Below, piece by piece: positions 1 through 7,090 of a DNA stretch of 8,637 nucleotides. A program made the translations under genes and the position numbers. The notes under the pieces are model-generated. The model ran no database searches. It was not told the origin of the DNA and was given only the letters and a program-made list of their open reading frames with translations. Source of the stretch: Bacteriovoracaceae bacterium (GTDB lineage Bacteria > Bdellovibrionota > UBA1018); NCBI GenBank assembly GCA_947446835.1, contig CANFHS010000097.1, positions 1 through 8,637 of the forward strand. The letters run 5' to 3'. Positions within the stretch are counted from its first letter, which is position 1; every line of letters begins with the position of its first letter.

Positions 1-672
1 ATCAATGACCTTGGCGCACGCGCGCTCCAGGAACTGCTGCTGGGTGCAGCCACCCAGACCCGGGTGCGTGTAATCGATGCCCGTGTCGATGACGGCGATG
101 CGGACACCCGTGCCACGCAGCGGCTTGCCCGCGGCGTCCTTCAGGTTCCAGGCAGGCTTGGCCCCGATCTGGACCGTGGATTTTTCGAGAAAAAGGCGGG
201 TCCTGGCATCCGTCAGGACCTCAAAGCCTTGAGCCTGCAGGCTGACCTGCATCGACCACGGCATAGGACCGCGATAAACCACCACGTTCGAGCCGGGAAT
301 GAGCGCAAGTTGCCGGATGCGCGAAGGGCTGCCGGACCGAAGGCCCGTCTCCAAGGCGCGCGACAAACGCCTGAATTCGGCGTCGGTCTTCTGGCTGGCG
401 CGAGCCATGGCCACTTCGGGCTGGAACTTGGCCTCCGAATCCCGCACGGCCTGCTGAAGGTCAGCGTAAGCCTGCAGCGGACCCGCAGTCCGCTTCAGCA
501 CGACAAGCGCCCGACTGATGGCGCCCGGAGGCTGGGGCGGAAGCCCTTCCTGGGGCAGCAACCCCTGGGGTCCGCCCTGCGGGCGGAAAGGCTCAGGCAG
601 CGCCGAGCCGGACGCCGGAAGCGCCATCAGTGCGGACAGGATGAGCAGGACCTGGCTGAGTCGAATGGCCAT
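1..672 (-). CDS. Subtilisin-family (S8) serine protease, secreted; 5' part only
   Basis: A secreted serine endopeptidase precursor, cut by the left edge after 224 codons. Residues 1-24 are a signal peptide (basic start, hydrophobic LLILSALMAL core, cleavage probably after GSA). Residues 25-50 are rich in Pro, Gln and Gly. Residues 51-175 look like a long propeptide ending in the typical IGA..AW lead-in, possibly a divergent inhibitor-I9 fold. The catalytic domain begins near residue 187 with RIAVIDTGIDYTHPGLGG, the S8 aspartate motif; the catalytic Asp is residue 196 (bases 85-87). The His and Ser motifs would lie outside the window. The ATG at 672 is chosen because the signal peptide starts there and a GAGAGG Shine-Dalgarno lies at 680-685. 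The start is 11 bases past the stop of the upstream metalloprotease-like gene, so the two are probably one operon. Family assignment is firm; substrate is unknown. Confidence 0.9.
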   Translation of the reverse strand, partial: MAIRLSQVLLILSALMALPASGSALPEPFRPQGGPQGLLPQEGLPPQPPGAISRALVVLKRTAGPLQAYADLQQAVRDSEAKFQPEVAMARASQKTDAEFRRLSRALETGLRSGSPSRIRQLALIPGSNVVVYRGPMPWSMQVSLQAQGFEVLTDARTRLFLEKSTVQIGAKPAWNLKDAAGKPLRGTGVRIAVIDTGIDYTHPGLGGCTQQQFLERACAKVID

Positions 673-683
673 GGTTCAGCCTC

Positions 684-1430
684 TCAAGAAGAGCGATGAA
701 CTCCGGGGAACCTGAGCTTGAGCCTTTCGACCAGCTCCTCAGGCTTCGGAAACACATTGGCCGTGACCCGGCGGATGATGTTCATTTCATGGGCGCTGAT
801 GGGCCGCGGAGAAGGCTCCACTTCCGCGCAGTAGCCGTAAAGTTCGAAGCCTTCGTAATCCCGGCGGTAGGCCTGCACGAGCTTGGCGGCCAGCTTGCCA
901 TCCCGTTTGTAGCGCTCGACCAGGGACGCGTACTTGCCTGCAAGCCCCTCCACGTAACTGCCCATGGCCTCGTCGCCGTAACAGATGGCCGTGTCCCTCG
1001 AAGTGGACTTGTCTGAGCCGTAATAATTGACCCAGTACTCCTCCAGGGACCGGCGCTCGGCAGGGGGCATGAGCTGATCCAGGTAGGCGTGCCAGCCCTC
1101 GTGGAAGACCACGGCCAAGGAGCTGGGCTCGAAGTCCAGGCCACGGGAGCCCAGGACCGTCTTGTTCAGGATCAGGTTCCCCCGCAGGGGTCCGCTCAGC
1201 ATGTAGATGCCCATGCTCGACCCGAATTGATGGAGCAGGCGATCGCCCGAGTCGCGCCGGAACGGCACGCTTTCCATGACCTCGGAGAGGTAAGGCACCG
1301 CCAGGCGGTACTGCGTCCAGAGCTGCTTTCGCGACTCCTGGACCATGCCGGGGGTCAGGTCACCCTCGGCCCGGGCCACTCCCGCCCCAATGAGCACTAA
1401 TCCCAATAAAATGACTTTCAACTTCCCCAT
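684..1430 (-). CDS. Exported HEGWH-motif protein, putative zinc metallopeptidase
   Basis: I do not recognise a named family. The 248-residue protein has a signal peptide at residues 1-21 (MGKLK, then a VILLGLVLIGAGV core and an ARA cleavage site). Residues 107-118 read VVFHEGWHAYLD, an HExxH zinc-binding and catalytic motif (H110, E111, H114) in a hydrophobic helix as in zincins. A third ligand is uncertain; E154 in YGDEAMGSYVEG, 40 residues downstream, fits a gluzincin-like spacing, with E161 as alternative. C150 and C201 could form a disulfide after export. The ATG at 1430 has a GGGAGG Shine-Dalgarno nine bases upstream (1440-1445). The stop overlaps the ribosome binding site of the subtilisin gene, suggesting translational coupling. 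Zinc binding is predicted from the motif, and peptidase activity is an inference; a non-catalytic or maturation role for the neighbouring protease is possible. Confidence 0.8.
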   Translation of the reverse strand: MGKLKVILLGLVLIGAGVARAEGDLTPGMVQESRKQLWTQYRLAVPYLSEVMESVPFRRDSGDRLLHQFGSSMGIYMLSGPLRGNLILNKTVLGSRGLDFEPSSLAVVFHEGWHAYLDQLMPPAERRSLEEYWVNYYGSDKSTSRDTAICYGDEAMGSYVEGLAGKYASLVERYKRDGKLAAKLVQAYRRDYEGFELYGYCAEVEPSPRPISAHEMNIIRRVTANVFPKPEELVERLKLRFPGVHRSS

Positions 1431-1708
1431 CCCTTGACGCCTCCCACGCCGGCTTCAATCGGACCCACACAGAGGGAAGTGGCTACCCAGCTCGACAATG
1501 CGCGTCAAGCCAGTTTTTGGTTACTGGTAATATTTTAATAAAATCAAAAGGTTCAGAGCCACCCCAAGGGTCGCTCCCGGCTCACCTTGGGCTTCCCGAG
1601 GCCTTCCCAGCGTCGAACTTTTGGACACTTCGAATGCAGACTGAAACCGGGCCGGAGCGAAGAGGTTCATGTGGCTTTTTTGATCCACACCCATTAGATA
1701 ACCCGATC
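1431..1708. promoter_or_regulatory. Divergent intergenic region between two exported-protein genes
   Basis: This 278-base gap must hold promoters for both the minus-strand protease operon and the plus-strand large gene. It contains a short AT-rich island at about 1514-1547 in otherwise GC-rich DNA. On the minus strand TTGACG (1508-1503) followed after 17 bases by TAGCCA (1485-1480) is a promoter candidate with a good -35 but a poor -10. TTGACGC (1434-1440) and its inverted copy GCGTCAA (1502-1508) flank the part next to the minus-strand gene, possibly an operator or chance. CCCAAGG (1563-1569) and CCTTGGG (1585-1591) could form a hairpin in the plus-strand leader. The 1517-1708 stretch is open in frame with the large gene, but its translation looks unlike protein-coding sequence and ends just where a signal peptide starts. 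Confidence 0.5.
1517..1544 (+). promoter_or_regulatory. Candidate sigma-70-type promoter for the 1040-residue protein gene
   Basis: TTGGTT at 1517-1522 and TAAAAT at 1539-1544 are separated by 16 bases. The -10 matches the consensus in five of six positions and the -35 in three of six. It sits in the only AT-rich island of the region and would give a leader of roughly 155 bases before the ATG at 1709. Judged by eye only; housekeeping promoters in this organism may differ. Confidence 0.3.
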
Positions 1709-4700
1709 ATGAGGCTTTGCTTTTTCGCCGTCCTGGCCCTGGGTTTTTGCAGTTTTTTGCACTTCTCCGAGGCCCGCGCAGAAGCGGAACCCATGCCCGA
1801 GGATCGGGCCGCCTACCTGAGCGTGGCCGACCTGGTGGCCCTGGGCGACTCCCACTCCACCCTGGCCCGCGCCCTGGATGTGGCCCGCCAGTTCCAGACC
1901 GGAAAAGAGCTGCAGCTCCAGGCGGTCCTGGATTCCGCGGAGGGCCAGACGCTTTCCCCGTTGGCCAGGAAGCTGCTGCAAGGGCTTCCGGTCGATGCGA
2001 AGGCAAGCCTTTTGCTGCTGATCCGCCACGGCGCCGGGCGTGACTCGCGGGGCCTGCTGAGCCTGGGCGCCTTCCGGTTCGAGGACCTGCGGCAGCCCGA
2101 GGGTCGCGAGCTGATCCGCGCTTTTGAAACCCTGTTCCCTTCAGCCCAAGGGCGTTGGACCGAAATCCTGGATCCCAGGCGCAAGCACGTGGTGCTGATC
2201 GAGGGCCAGGCGCTTTTGCCTCCGGCGTTCAAGACCGCCGAGCCCGGCCTGAAATTCACACCTGCCGTCAGCTGGTCCGCGTACGAGTCCGCGGTGGCCC
2301 AGGAGCTTGAAGGCCTCAACCAGGACCTGCGCCTCTTGCTGGAAGCCTCCCGGCAGGGCGGAACCTTTGGTGACCTGCTGTACGAGGTGGGCGCCTTTTA
2401 CTCCAACGATGCCTGGGGAAAACCGCGCTTGGTGCGCGAGCAGGAGGCCGCCTCCAGCGCCGCCCAGGACCGCTCCGGCATACGGATCAGGCGACTGAAG
2501 GCCAAGTGGGGTTTTTCGCGGCAACAGCTCGATGCAGCCCTGATGGCCTACGCCCAGGTCGTGGCACAGGCGTCGGCCAACCGCGAGCTGGCCCTCTCCG
2601 ACCTGGGCGCCAAGGCCACGGCCATTGCCGTGGCGCCCCTGCTTTATCCGGTCGCAGCCCTGGGCCTCATGCCGGCGTTCGCGGGCGGGATGCTCATCAC
2701 GGGTGCCGACATCGTGGCAGGCGCCGCCATCGAGAGATCGACCCGAGGCGGAAGCCTGAGCAGCCACCTGGCCCGCCAGCTGGACGAAAAGCTTCCGCAC
2801 GGCTTCACCCTGTCGCTGCTTTTTTCTCCGGCAGGCCTGCTGCACAAGGCAGCCCAATCGGGTGTGACGGCCGTCCGCGCAGGAGCGCGCGTGGCAAGCG
2901 TCGGCCTGGCCGGGGCCGCAGGCACCAGTGCCGTCCAAAGCGGGATTTCCGCGGCCCAGGCCCATGACGAGCTGGGCAAGGTAGACGCCAAGGCCGACGG
3001 AGTCCCGAGCGAGCTTTCCCGGGCCCTGCAGGCCGAGCGGGCCCAAGGAATGCTCCGGGCTGCCACCGACAGCATTTTTGCGGTGCTGGGTCTGCGTGGC
3101 GCACTTCTTCCGGCGACCAAGCGCGCGGCGCCCCCCGCGCGTTTTCAGTCCGAGGCCGGACCTGCGCGCGGCGCGCTTCCCGTGGCCGCAGCTGCCGAAC
3201 CGCTGCTCCTGCCCGAGCTTCCTCCGGCGGCCTCGGAGGCCATCGCGACGGAACGCCAGCGCCTGATCGCGCTCAGGCAGAAAGGGCACGGCACCCCGGA
3301 GAAGCGCCTGCTGCACATCCTGCAAGGCGGCGAGCCGGGCGAGCTGCCCAGTCGCCCCCAATTCCTGACCCGGGTGACCGAGTCGGCGAGAAAACTGCTG
3401 CTCCTTCACGGGGTCGAGCTGGTCGCGCCCATGGGATTCGAGGGCGCCTTCGAGCCGCTCCAGATCCTGCCCGTCAAGGACGGCCATGCCTTGAACCGCA
3501 CCGCCTGGCTGCTGAATGAGCGGTGCGGGACGAGACTGGTGTTTGACCCGGACGGCCTGGACGAGGAAGCCAGCACCGCGTTCTACAGCCCCAACCGGAA
3601 CCTGATCACCCTGTCCTACCAGGAGGTGCTTCGCGGATCCCGCTCCAGGGTCACCTCGCTGAAACATGAAGTGCGGCACCTGATCCGCGACCGGGTGGAG
3701 GACCTGCCCCTCAGGGGCTACGTCCGCTATGACCAGAGGCGCCCTGGCCCGTACGGAGACACCCATCAGTTCGATGAGGTCATCAGCCACGCCTGGGACC
3801 TGGTGGATCTGGCCAAGGCCACGCGAACCGAGGGGCGCACGCCATACCTGTCCAAGCGCATCGACAGCAAGGTGAACCTCTTGCTGGACCTGCTCAAGAA
3901 CACCGAGCACACGCTGCGTGCCACGAGGAAGAATCTGGACAAGCTGCGGGTCAAGCACCTGCACCCGCCGTTCCCTCCCTACGTCGAGGGACAGATCCCG
4001 GACGTCGGCTACGTGCGATTCAAACTGAACGCCGCCCAGCGGAAGCGCCTGGATCCGGACAATTTCCCCAAGGAAATGGGAACCGCGGACCGCGCCATCT
4101 TCATGGCGGAAGAGCGCAATGCGACCCTGTCGGCCCTGGATGGGCGCCTGGAGGCCGAGATCTGGCTCGTGTCGAGACTGGCCGACCACATCACGCCCTT
4201 CCGCAACGAGGCGCAAGACGCGCTTAAGCTGATCCAGCCGCTGGAAGCGCGACTCGAGTACCTCGACATCGCCCTGAAGGCGAGCGGGCGGGAGCAGCTC
4301 AATGAGATCGAGGCGCTCAACCAGCAGGCCCGCGAAGCGCAGACAATCCTGAACCGGCTGTACCAGGACCTCACGCACGGGCGCGTCCCCTTCGACTCGC
4401 TCGAGTCCGCCGACGAGCTGTCCGGCACGGCCTACGAGCTCCGAAGGCAGGCGACCCGCCGCTATGGCATGGGATCTGACTGCCTGGAATGCCGGCGCGA
4501 GCACGTCCAGCGCCTGGCCGGAATGAACGCATCGGTGGACGAGATGATCCGCAAATTCTCGGCGCCGCTGAACGTGAGCCGGGCCAATGACCACCTGGCC
4601 AGGGCCAGGAGCCTCCGCTCGGACCTGGAGCACGCCACGGGCGCCCAGGCCCAGTCCCTCAAGGAGAGCCTGCTTTCGGAGGTTTCGAATGCGTACACGC

Positions 4701-4831
4701 ACCTCACCGAGGCCGACGCGCAAGCCCAGATCAACGCGCTGAAAAAGGAATTCCCGGCCGAAATGCGCGCGCTCGACGAAGGCGATCACCTGATGGACGA
4801 GTTCGAGATCGATTTCGATTCCCTGCCCTGA
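1709..4831 (+). CDS. Large exported protein with HEVRH motif and hydrophobic segments, function unknown
   Basis: Not recognised as a named family. The 1040-residue product has a signal peptide at residues 1-26 (FFAVLALGFCSFL core, ARA site), which is why 1709 is preferred over the in-frame TTG at 1517. No clear Shine-Dalgarno precedes it. Residues 27-297 are a mostly helical-looking region. Residues 303-341 are hydrophobic and rich in Ala and Gly, and a second Ala/Gly-rich stretch runs from 365 to about 420; together they could insert in a membrane as a hairpin. Residues 650-660 contain LKHEVRHLIRD (H653, E654, H657), an HExxH motif, with E690 in HQFDEVISHAWD a plausible third zinc ligand. 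Residues ~715-900 are charged and helix-forming, perhaps coiled coil. A C925-x2-C928 pair with H932 follows, and the tail is acidic. It could be an exported metallopeptidase or a toxin-like effector; neither is shown. It diverges from two other exported peptidase-type genes. Confidence 0.85.
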   Translation: MRLCFFAVLALGFCSFLHFSEARAEAEPMPEDRAAYLSVADLVALGDSHSTLARALDVARQFQTGKELQLQAVLDSAEGQTLSPLARKLLQGLPVDAKASLLLLIRHGAGRDSRGLLSLGAFRFEDLRQPEGRELIRAFETLFPSAQGRWTEILDPRRKHVVLIEGQALLPPAFKTAEPGLKFTPAVSWSAYESAVAQELEGLNQDLRLLLEASRQGGTFGDLLYEVGAFYSNDAWGKPRLVREQEAASSAAQDRSGIRIRRLKAKWGFSRQQLDAALMAYAQVVAQASANRELALSDLGAKATAIAVAPLLYPVAALGLMPAFAGGMLITGADIVAGAAIERSTRGGSLSSHLARQLDEKLPHGFTLSLLFSPAGLLHKAAQSGVTAVRAGARVASVGLAGAAGTSAVQSGISAAQAHDELGKVDAKADGVPSELSRALQAERAQGMLRAATDSIFAVLGLRGALLPATKRAAPPARFQSEAGPARGALPVAAAAEPLLLPELPPAASEAIATERQRLIALRQKGHGTPEKRLLHILQGGEPGELPSRPQFLTRVTESARKLLLLHGVELVAPMGFEGAFEPLQILPVKDGHALNRTAWLLNERCGTRLVFDPDGLDEEASTAFYSPNRNLITLSYQEVLRGSRSRVTSLKHEVRHLIRDRVEDLPLRGYVRYDQRRPGPYGDTHQFDEVISHAWDLVDLAKATRTEGRTPYLSKRIDSKVNLLLDLLKNTEHTLRATRKNLDKLRVKHLHPPFPPYVEGQIPDVGYVRFKLNAAQRKRLDPDNFPKEMGTADRAIFMAEERNATLSALDGRLEAEIWLVSRLADHITPFRNEAQDALKLIQPLEARLEYLDIALKASGREQLNEIEALNQQAREAQTILNRLYQDLTHGRVPFDSLESADELSGTAYELRRQATRRYGMGSDCLECRREHVQRLAGMNASVDEMIRKFSAPLNVSRANDHLARARSLRSDLEHATGAQAQSLKESLLSEVSNAYTHLTEADAQAQINALKKEFPAEMRALDEGDHLMDEFEIDFDSLP

Positions 4832-4844
4832 GCGTCCGGGCGCT

Positions 4845-5615
4845 TCAAGGTGCCAAGGAAAGGCAACGGCCCGAGGCTCTGAGTTCAGCCAAAGAGGTCG
4901 GGTCCGCGGCCTTGACCTTCACGTTGAGCTTCTTACGCAAATGTTCCGCCTCTTCACGCACATCGCAAAAGCGGGGCTGGACCACGAGAATCTTTTCGAG
5001 GTCCAGCAAAGCGCCTCGCTCGTCGCCTAGCGACAAGCTGGCCTTGGACCTGCGCCGATACGCCTGCACTGCGAGCGGATTGATCCGGATGGCCCTTTCG
5101 TAGGCCTGAACGGCCGCTGTAAACCGCCCCTGCTGATGATGAAGAACACCCAGATTGATTGCAGAAGGGTAATGCAACGGGTTCAGCGCCAGGGCTTTTT
5201 CAAGGTGCGCCATGGCCTCCGGCAAGTGCCCCTGGATGGCATCCAACGCCGCAAGATTGGAGTAAGGATCGGCAAATCCCGGTGCCTTCGCGATTGCTTT
5301 CTCGTAAAGCACCTCGGCGACATCAGGCTGCTTTTGGGCCGCCACGTAGCCCAATCCCAGAAAGAGGCTGGCAGAGACTTCCGTCGGCGATTTCAAGGAG
5401 CGAAGGTAAACACCCCGCTCAAGCGCCTCCTTGGGAATCAGCAAGTTCTCGACGTAGAACGCATCGGTCTGCAATGCGCCCGACTTCAGCATCTCCACAT
5501 TGACGCATTTCCCTTGGGAACAGATCCTGGGAAAGACATGGTCGGGGGCGCGAACCAACGCCACGTCCAGATTGAGGCGCTCACCCGCCAGAAGGAACAA
5601 AGTGGTGAGGCCCAA
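4845..5615 (-). CDS. Transglutaminase-like (SirB1 type) TPR protein, 5' end uncertain
   Basis: From the TTG at 5615 the frame gives 256 residues, but the real protein must have started earlier. The codons just upstream read DSRKGHC, whose Cys is the conserved nucleophile position of the SirB1/transglutaminase-like fold; the matching His is in RAPDHVF (residue 26 from the TTG) and the acidic position is probably in VNVEML. Residues about 45-75 (DAFYV..IP..ALERGVYLRSL) match the linker seen in this family. TPR units follow at about 82-113, 116-147, 150-181 and 184-215, giving a protein-binding scaffold. Members are often of unknown function. There is no ATG, GTG or TTG between the upstream in-frame stop and the Cys, so the gene is truncated, frameshifted or uses a rare start. 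GC (55-58% in two samples) is lower than in neighbouring genes. It converges on the large gene with 13 bases between stops. Confidence 0.65.
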   Translation of the reverse strand: MGLTTLFLLAGERLNLDVALVRAPDHVFPRICSQGKCVNVEMLKSGALQTDAFYVENLLIPKEALERGVYLRSLKSPTEVSASLFLGLGYVAAQKQPDVAEVLYEKAIAKAPGFADPYSNLAALDAIQGHLPEAMAHLEKALALNPLHYPSAINLGVLHHQQGRFTAAVQAYERAIRINPLAVQAYRRRSKASLSLGDERGALLDLEKILVVQPRFCDVREEAEHLRKKLNVKVKAADPTSLAELRASGRCLSLAP

Positions 5616-5772
5616 GCAATGACCCTTGCGCGAGTCCAGGACACTATCGGGAAGAACGTTATCCTTACGGTCTCGGGACGTGTAACTCGAATCCGGTTTG
5701 AGCTTCCCGCCAGGCCTTATCAGAAGTTGAATACGATCTTCTCATGGAAGATCCTTTCGCATTCTGGGTCAT
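5616..5772 (-). pseudogene. Disrupted 5' part of the transglutaminase-like TPR gene
   Basis: Two minus-strand frames share the missing N-terminus. The frame of the TPR gene is open back to a TGA at 5744-5742 and contains VLPDSVLDSRKGHC, a typical start of the SirB1-type core. A second frame starts at ATG 5772 (or ATG 5745) and runs through AWREAQTGFELHVPRP to a TAA at 5667-5665. In this family a GF element usually sits about a dozen or so residues before the LP of LPxxVL, so one frameshift near 5667-5692 would join the frames into a plausible but short N-terminus. No signal peptide or Shine-Dalgarno is visible before either ATG. Alternatives are truncation by a deletion, or a sequencing error. 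Confidence 0.45.
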
Positions 5773-5805
5773 TCAGGCGATCCAAGTTGGAAATCGCAGG
5801 AGCGT

Positions 5806-5964
5806 GACCCCCTGAGCACAAAGGTGCTCGGAACAGGTTTGGGAATCTTTGGAGCCTCAAAACTATTAGAAGCCGCAGGTGGTCAGCTTGAGTTTCTGCA
5901 GGCCGCCCGCGGCACCTACGCCCGAGTGGAAATCCCCAAATTAAATACGGGCTCGAAAATTTAG
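5806..5964 (+). pseudogene. C-terminal remnant of a histidine kinase ATPase domain
   Basis: The plus strand encodes about 52 residues from DPLSTKVLGTGLGIFG through SKLLEAAGGQLEFLQ and GTYARVEIP to a TAG at 5962-5964. DPLSTK..GTGLGI is the F-box/G2-box of GHKL (HATPase_c) histidine kinases, and the remainder matches the last helix and strand of that domain (KLxEAxGGxLE, GTxxxxxIP). Nothing upstream in this frame resembles the N or G1 boxes, and an in-frame stop lies at 5728-5730. The kinase is therefore represented only by its tail. GC is about 45% at 5821-5880, well below the surrounding genes. It is headless and cannot be a working kinase; expression of the short tail as a peptide is unlikely. 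Confidence 0.7.
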
Positions 5965-5977
5965 CCCCACAAAACAG

Positions 5978-6014
5978 AAAAGGCCGATCCTCATCCGAGG
6001 GTCGGCCTTTTTTC
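5978..6014. terminator. Bidirectional rho-independent terminator
   Basis: Bases 5981-5992 pair with 5997-6008 in a 12-bp stem (AGGCCGATCCTC with GAGGGTCGGCCT, one G-T pair) around a four-base loop. The plus strand continues as a T run (6008-6013), and the minus strand as TTTTCTGTTTT. It sits six bases past the 3' end of tRNA-Pro on the minus strand, so ending the tRNA transcript is its likely job. On the plus strand it would also have terminated the lost histidine kinase gene. Confidence 0.9.
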
Positions 6015-6019
6015 TGTAA

Positions 6020-6097
6020 TGGTCGGGACGGCGGGATTCGAACCCACGACCCCTTGCACCCCATGCAAGTGCGCTAGCCAGGCTGCGCTACGTCCCG
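6020..6097 (-). tRNA. tRNA-Pro (anticodon GGG)
   Basis: A complete 78-base cloverleaf with encoded CCA. The acceptor stem is CGGGACG/CGTCCCG, the D stem GCGC/GCGC, the anticodon stem CTTGC/GCAAG with loop ATGGGGT (anticodon GGG at 6062-6060), and the T arm GTGGG-TTCGAAT-CCCGC. C1-G72 and A73 are typical of bacterial proline tRNAs. It reads CCC (and probably CCU) codons. It follows lpxC on the same strand by 59 bases with no clear terminator between, so it may be co-transcribed; a weak TTGAAA (6140-6135) is the only promoter hint. The terminator at 5978-6014 lies just downstream. Confidence 0.97.
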
Positions 6098-6156
6098 ACC
6101 TACAGGTGGACAGGGGTAACGGAGCGGGATGCCTTTTTCAAGCCGAAACCGGGCCC

Positions 6157-7086
6157 TCAGAGCGAAGCCACGAAGCCACGGGAAACGGCCGCCCGGAGGC
6201 GGGCCACCGACCCCTGCGAGGCCTCACCCGAAGCCGCCGGCCCGATGATCTCGTAGTTGTTGGCGTCGGCAAAGATGGCTGCCAGCAGCTGGCTGTGCAG
6301 GTCATGCCCCGCGCGGTGCAGCCGCACATAGCCCTGCAGGGCAAAGCCCGAAAGCTTGAAGTCGCCCAGGGCGTCCAGCACCTTGTGGCGCACGAACTCG
6401 TCGGGGTGCCGTAGTCCACTCGGATTGAGGACCTGGGCACCGTCCACGACGACCGCGTTGTCGAGCGAGCCGCCCAGGGCAAGGCCCACGTTCTTCATGG
6501 CCTCGACGTCGCGAAGCAGGCAGAAGGTGCGGGCGTCGGCGATGGCCGAAAACGGTGTTTTTCCATCAATGTAGTGGAATTCCTGGTGGCCGATGGAGGG
6601 GTGATCCCATTCGATCGAGCCGTGCACTTCCAGGCGGGAGGAGGGCTCGGCCACCGCCCACTTCTCGTTGATCTTGAGCTCCACGCGGCGGCGGATGGCC
6701 AGCACGGTGCGCGGTGTGCCTTGGCTCTCGGTACCCACGGCCTCGATGGCCTGGACAAAGGGCAGCGAGCTTCCGTCCAGGATGGGGATTTCTGGCCCGC
6801 TCACCTCGACCCGGGCGTTGTCGACACCCAGGCCAGCCAGCGCGGCCAGCAGGTGCTCCACGGTGCTCACGGTGACCTGGTCGCGGCCCAGGGTCGTGGC
6901 CAGGCGCGTGCTCACCACATTCTGGAAATGAGCCGGAATCAGCGGCGAATGGGGAACGTCCGTGCGGACAAAGACGATTCCCGACTGGGCAGGGGCAGGC
7001 AGAATTCGCAAATTCACCTGCTTTCCGGAATGCAGGGCCACTCCAGAAAGGTTCACTGCCGACTTCAGCGTCCGTTGCGGGGTCAT
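6157..7086 (-). CDS. lpxC: UDP-3-O-acyl-N-acetylglucosamine deacetylase
   Basis: Cytoplasmic zinc enzyme of the first committed step of lipid A synthesis; it removes the acetyl group from UDP-3-O-acyl-GlcNAc. The 309 residues match the usual length of about 305. The start has the typical RTLKSAVNLSGVALHSGK. VSTVEHLLAAL holds E77 and the zinc ligand H78; HKVLDALGDF gives zinc ligands H234 and D238; HRAGHDLHSQLLAA gives the general acid/base H261. LDGSSLPFVQAI (104-115) is also a family hallmark. All active-site residues expected from the E. coli enzyme are present. The ATG at 7086 has an AAGGAG Shine-Dalgarno (7096-7091), part of which lies in a hairpin. The gene follows ruvB after 221 bases and precedes tRNA-Pro, rather than lying at the end of a division/cell-wall cluster as in many proteobacteria. 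Confidence 0.98.
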   Translation of the reverse strand: MTPQRTLKSAVNLSGVALHSGKQVNLRILPAPAQSGIVFVRTDVPHSPLIPAHFQNVVSTRLATTLGRDQVTVSTVEHLLAALAGLGVDNARVEVSGPEIPILDGSSLPFVQAIEAVGTESQGTPRTVLAIRRRVELKINEKWAVAEPSSRLEVHGSIEWDHPSIGHQEFHYIDGKTPFSAIADARTFCLLRDVEAMKNVGLALGGSLDNAVVVDGAQVLNPSGLRHPDEFVRHKVLDALGDFKLSGFALQGYVRLHRAGHDLHSQLLAAIFADANNYEIIGPAASGEASQGSVARLRAAVSRGFVASL

Positions 7087-7090
7087 AGCG

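Noticed and set aside
64..699. A 211-codon plus-strand frame
   Set aside because: It lies opposite the subtilisin gene, whose minus-strand translation has a signal peptide and the catalytic Asp motif.
1517..1708. TTG start of the large gene at 1517
   Set aside because: The upstream 64 residues look non-coding, and a clean signal peptide begins at the ATG at 1709; the TTG also lies in the candidate -35.
2141..4789. An 882-codon minus-strand open frame opposite the large gene
   Set aside because: Shadow of a GC-rich gene: its product lacks motifs and is rich in Gly, Arg, Gln and Leu, while the plus strand has a signal peptide, hydrophobic segments and HExxH.
4832..4850. Possible terminator between the convergent stops
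   Set aside because: Only a four to five bp AGCG/CGCT stem with no T run.
5136..5807. A 223-codon plus-strand frame ending near the kinase remnant, with a TRIRFELPA stretch that looks like a kinase end
   Set aside because: Antisense to clear TPR repeats for most of its length; the short resemblance is probably chance.
5720..6064. Minus-strand frame starting MGCKGSWVRIPPSRP
   Set aside because: Another tRNA-derived false peptide that continues through the terminator and the kinase remnant.
6019..6414. Plus-strand frame starting MVGTAGFEPTTPC
   Set aside because: Typical false peptide from translating across a tRNA gene; the rest is the antisense of lpxC.
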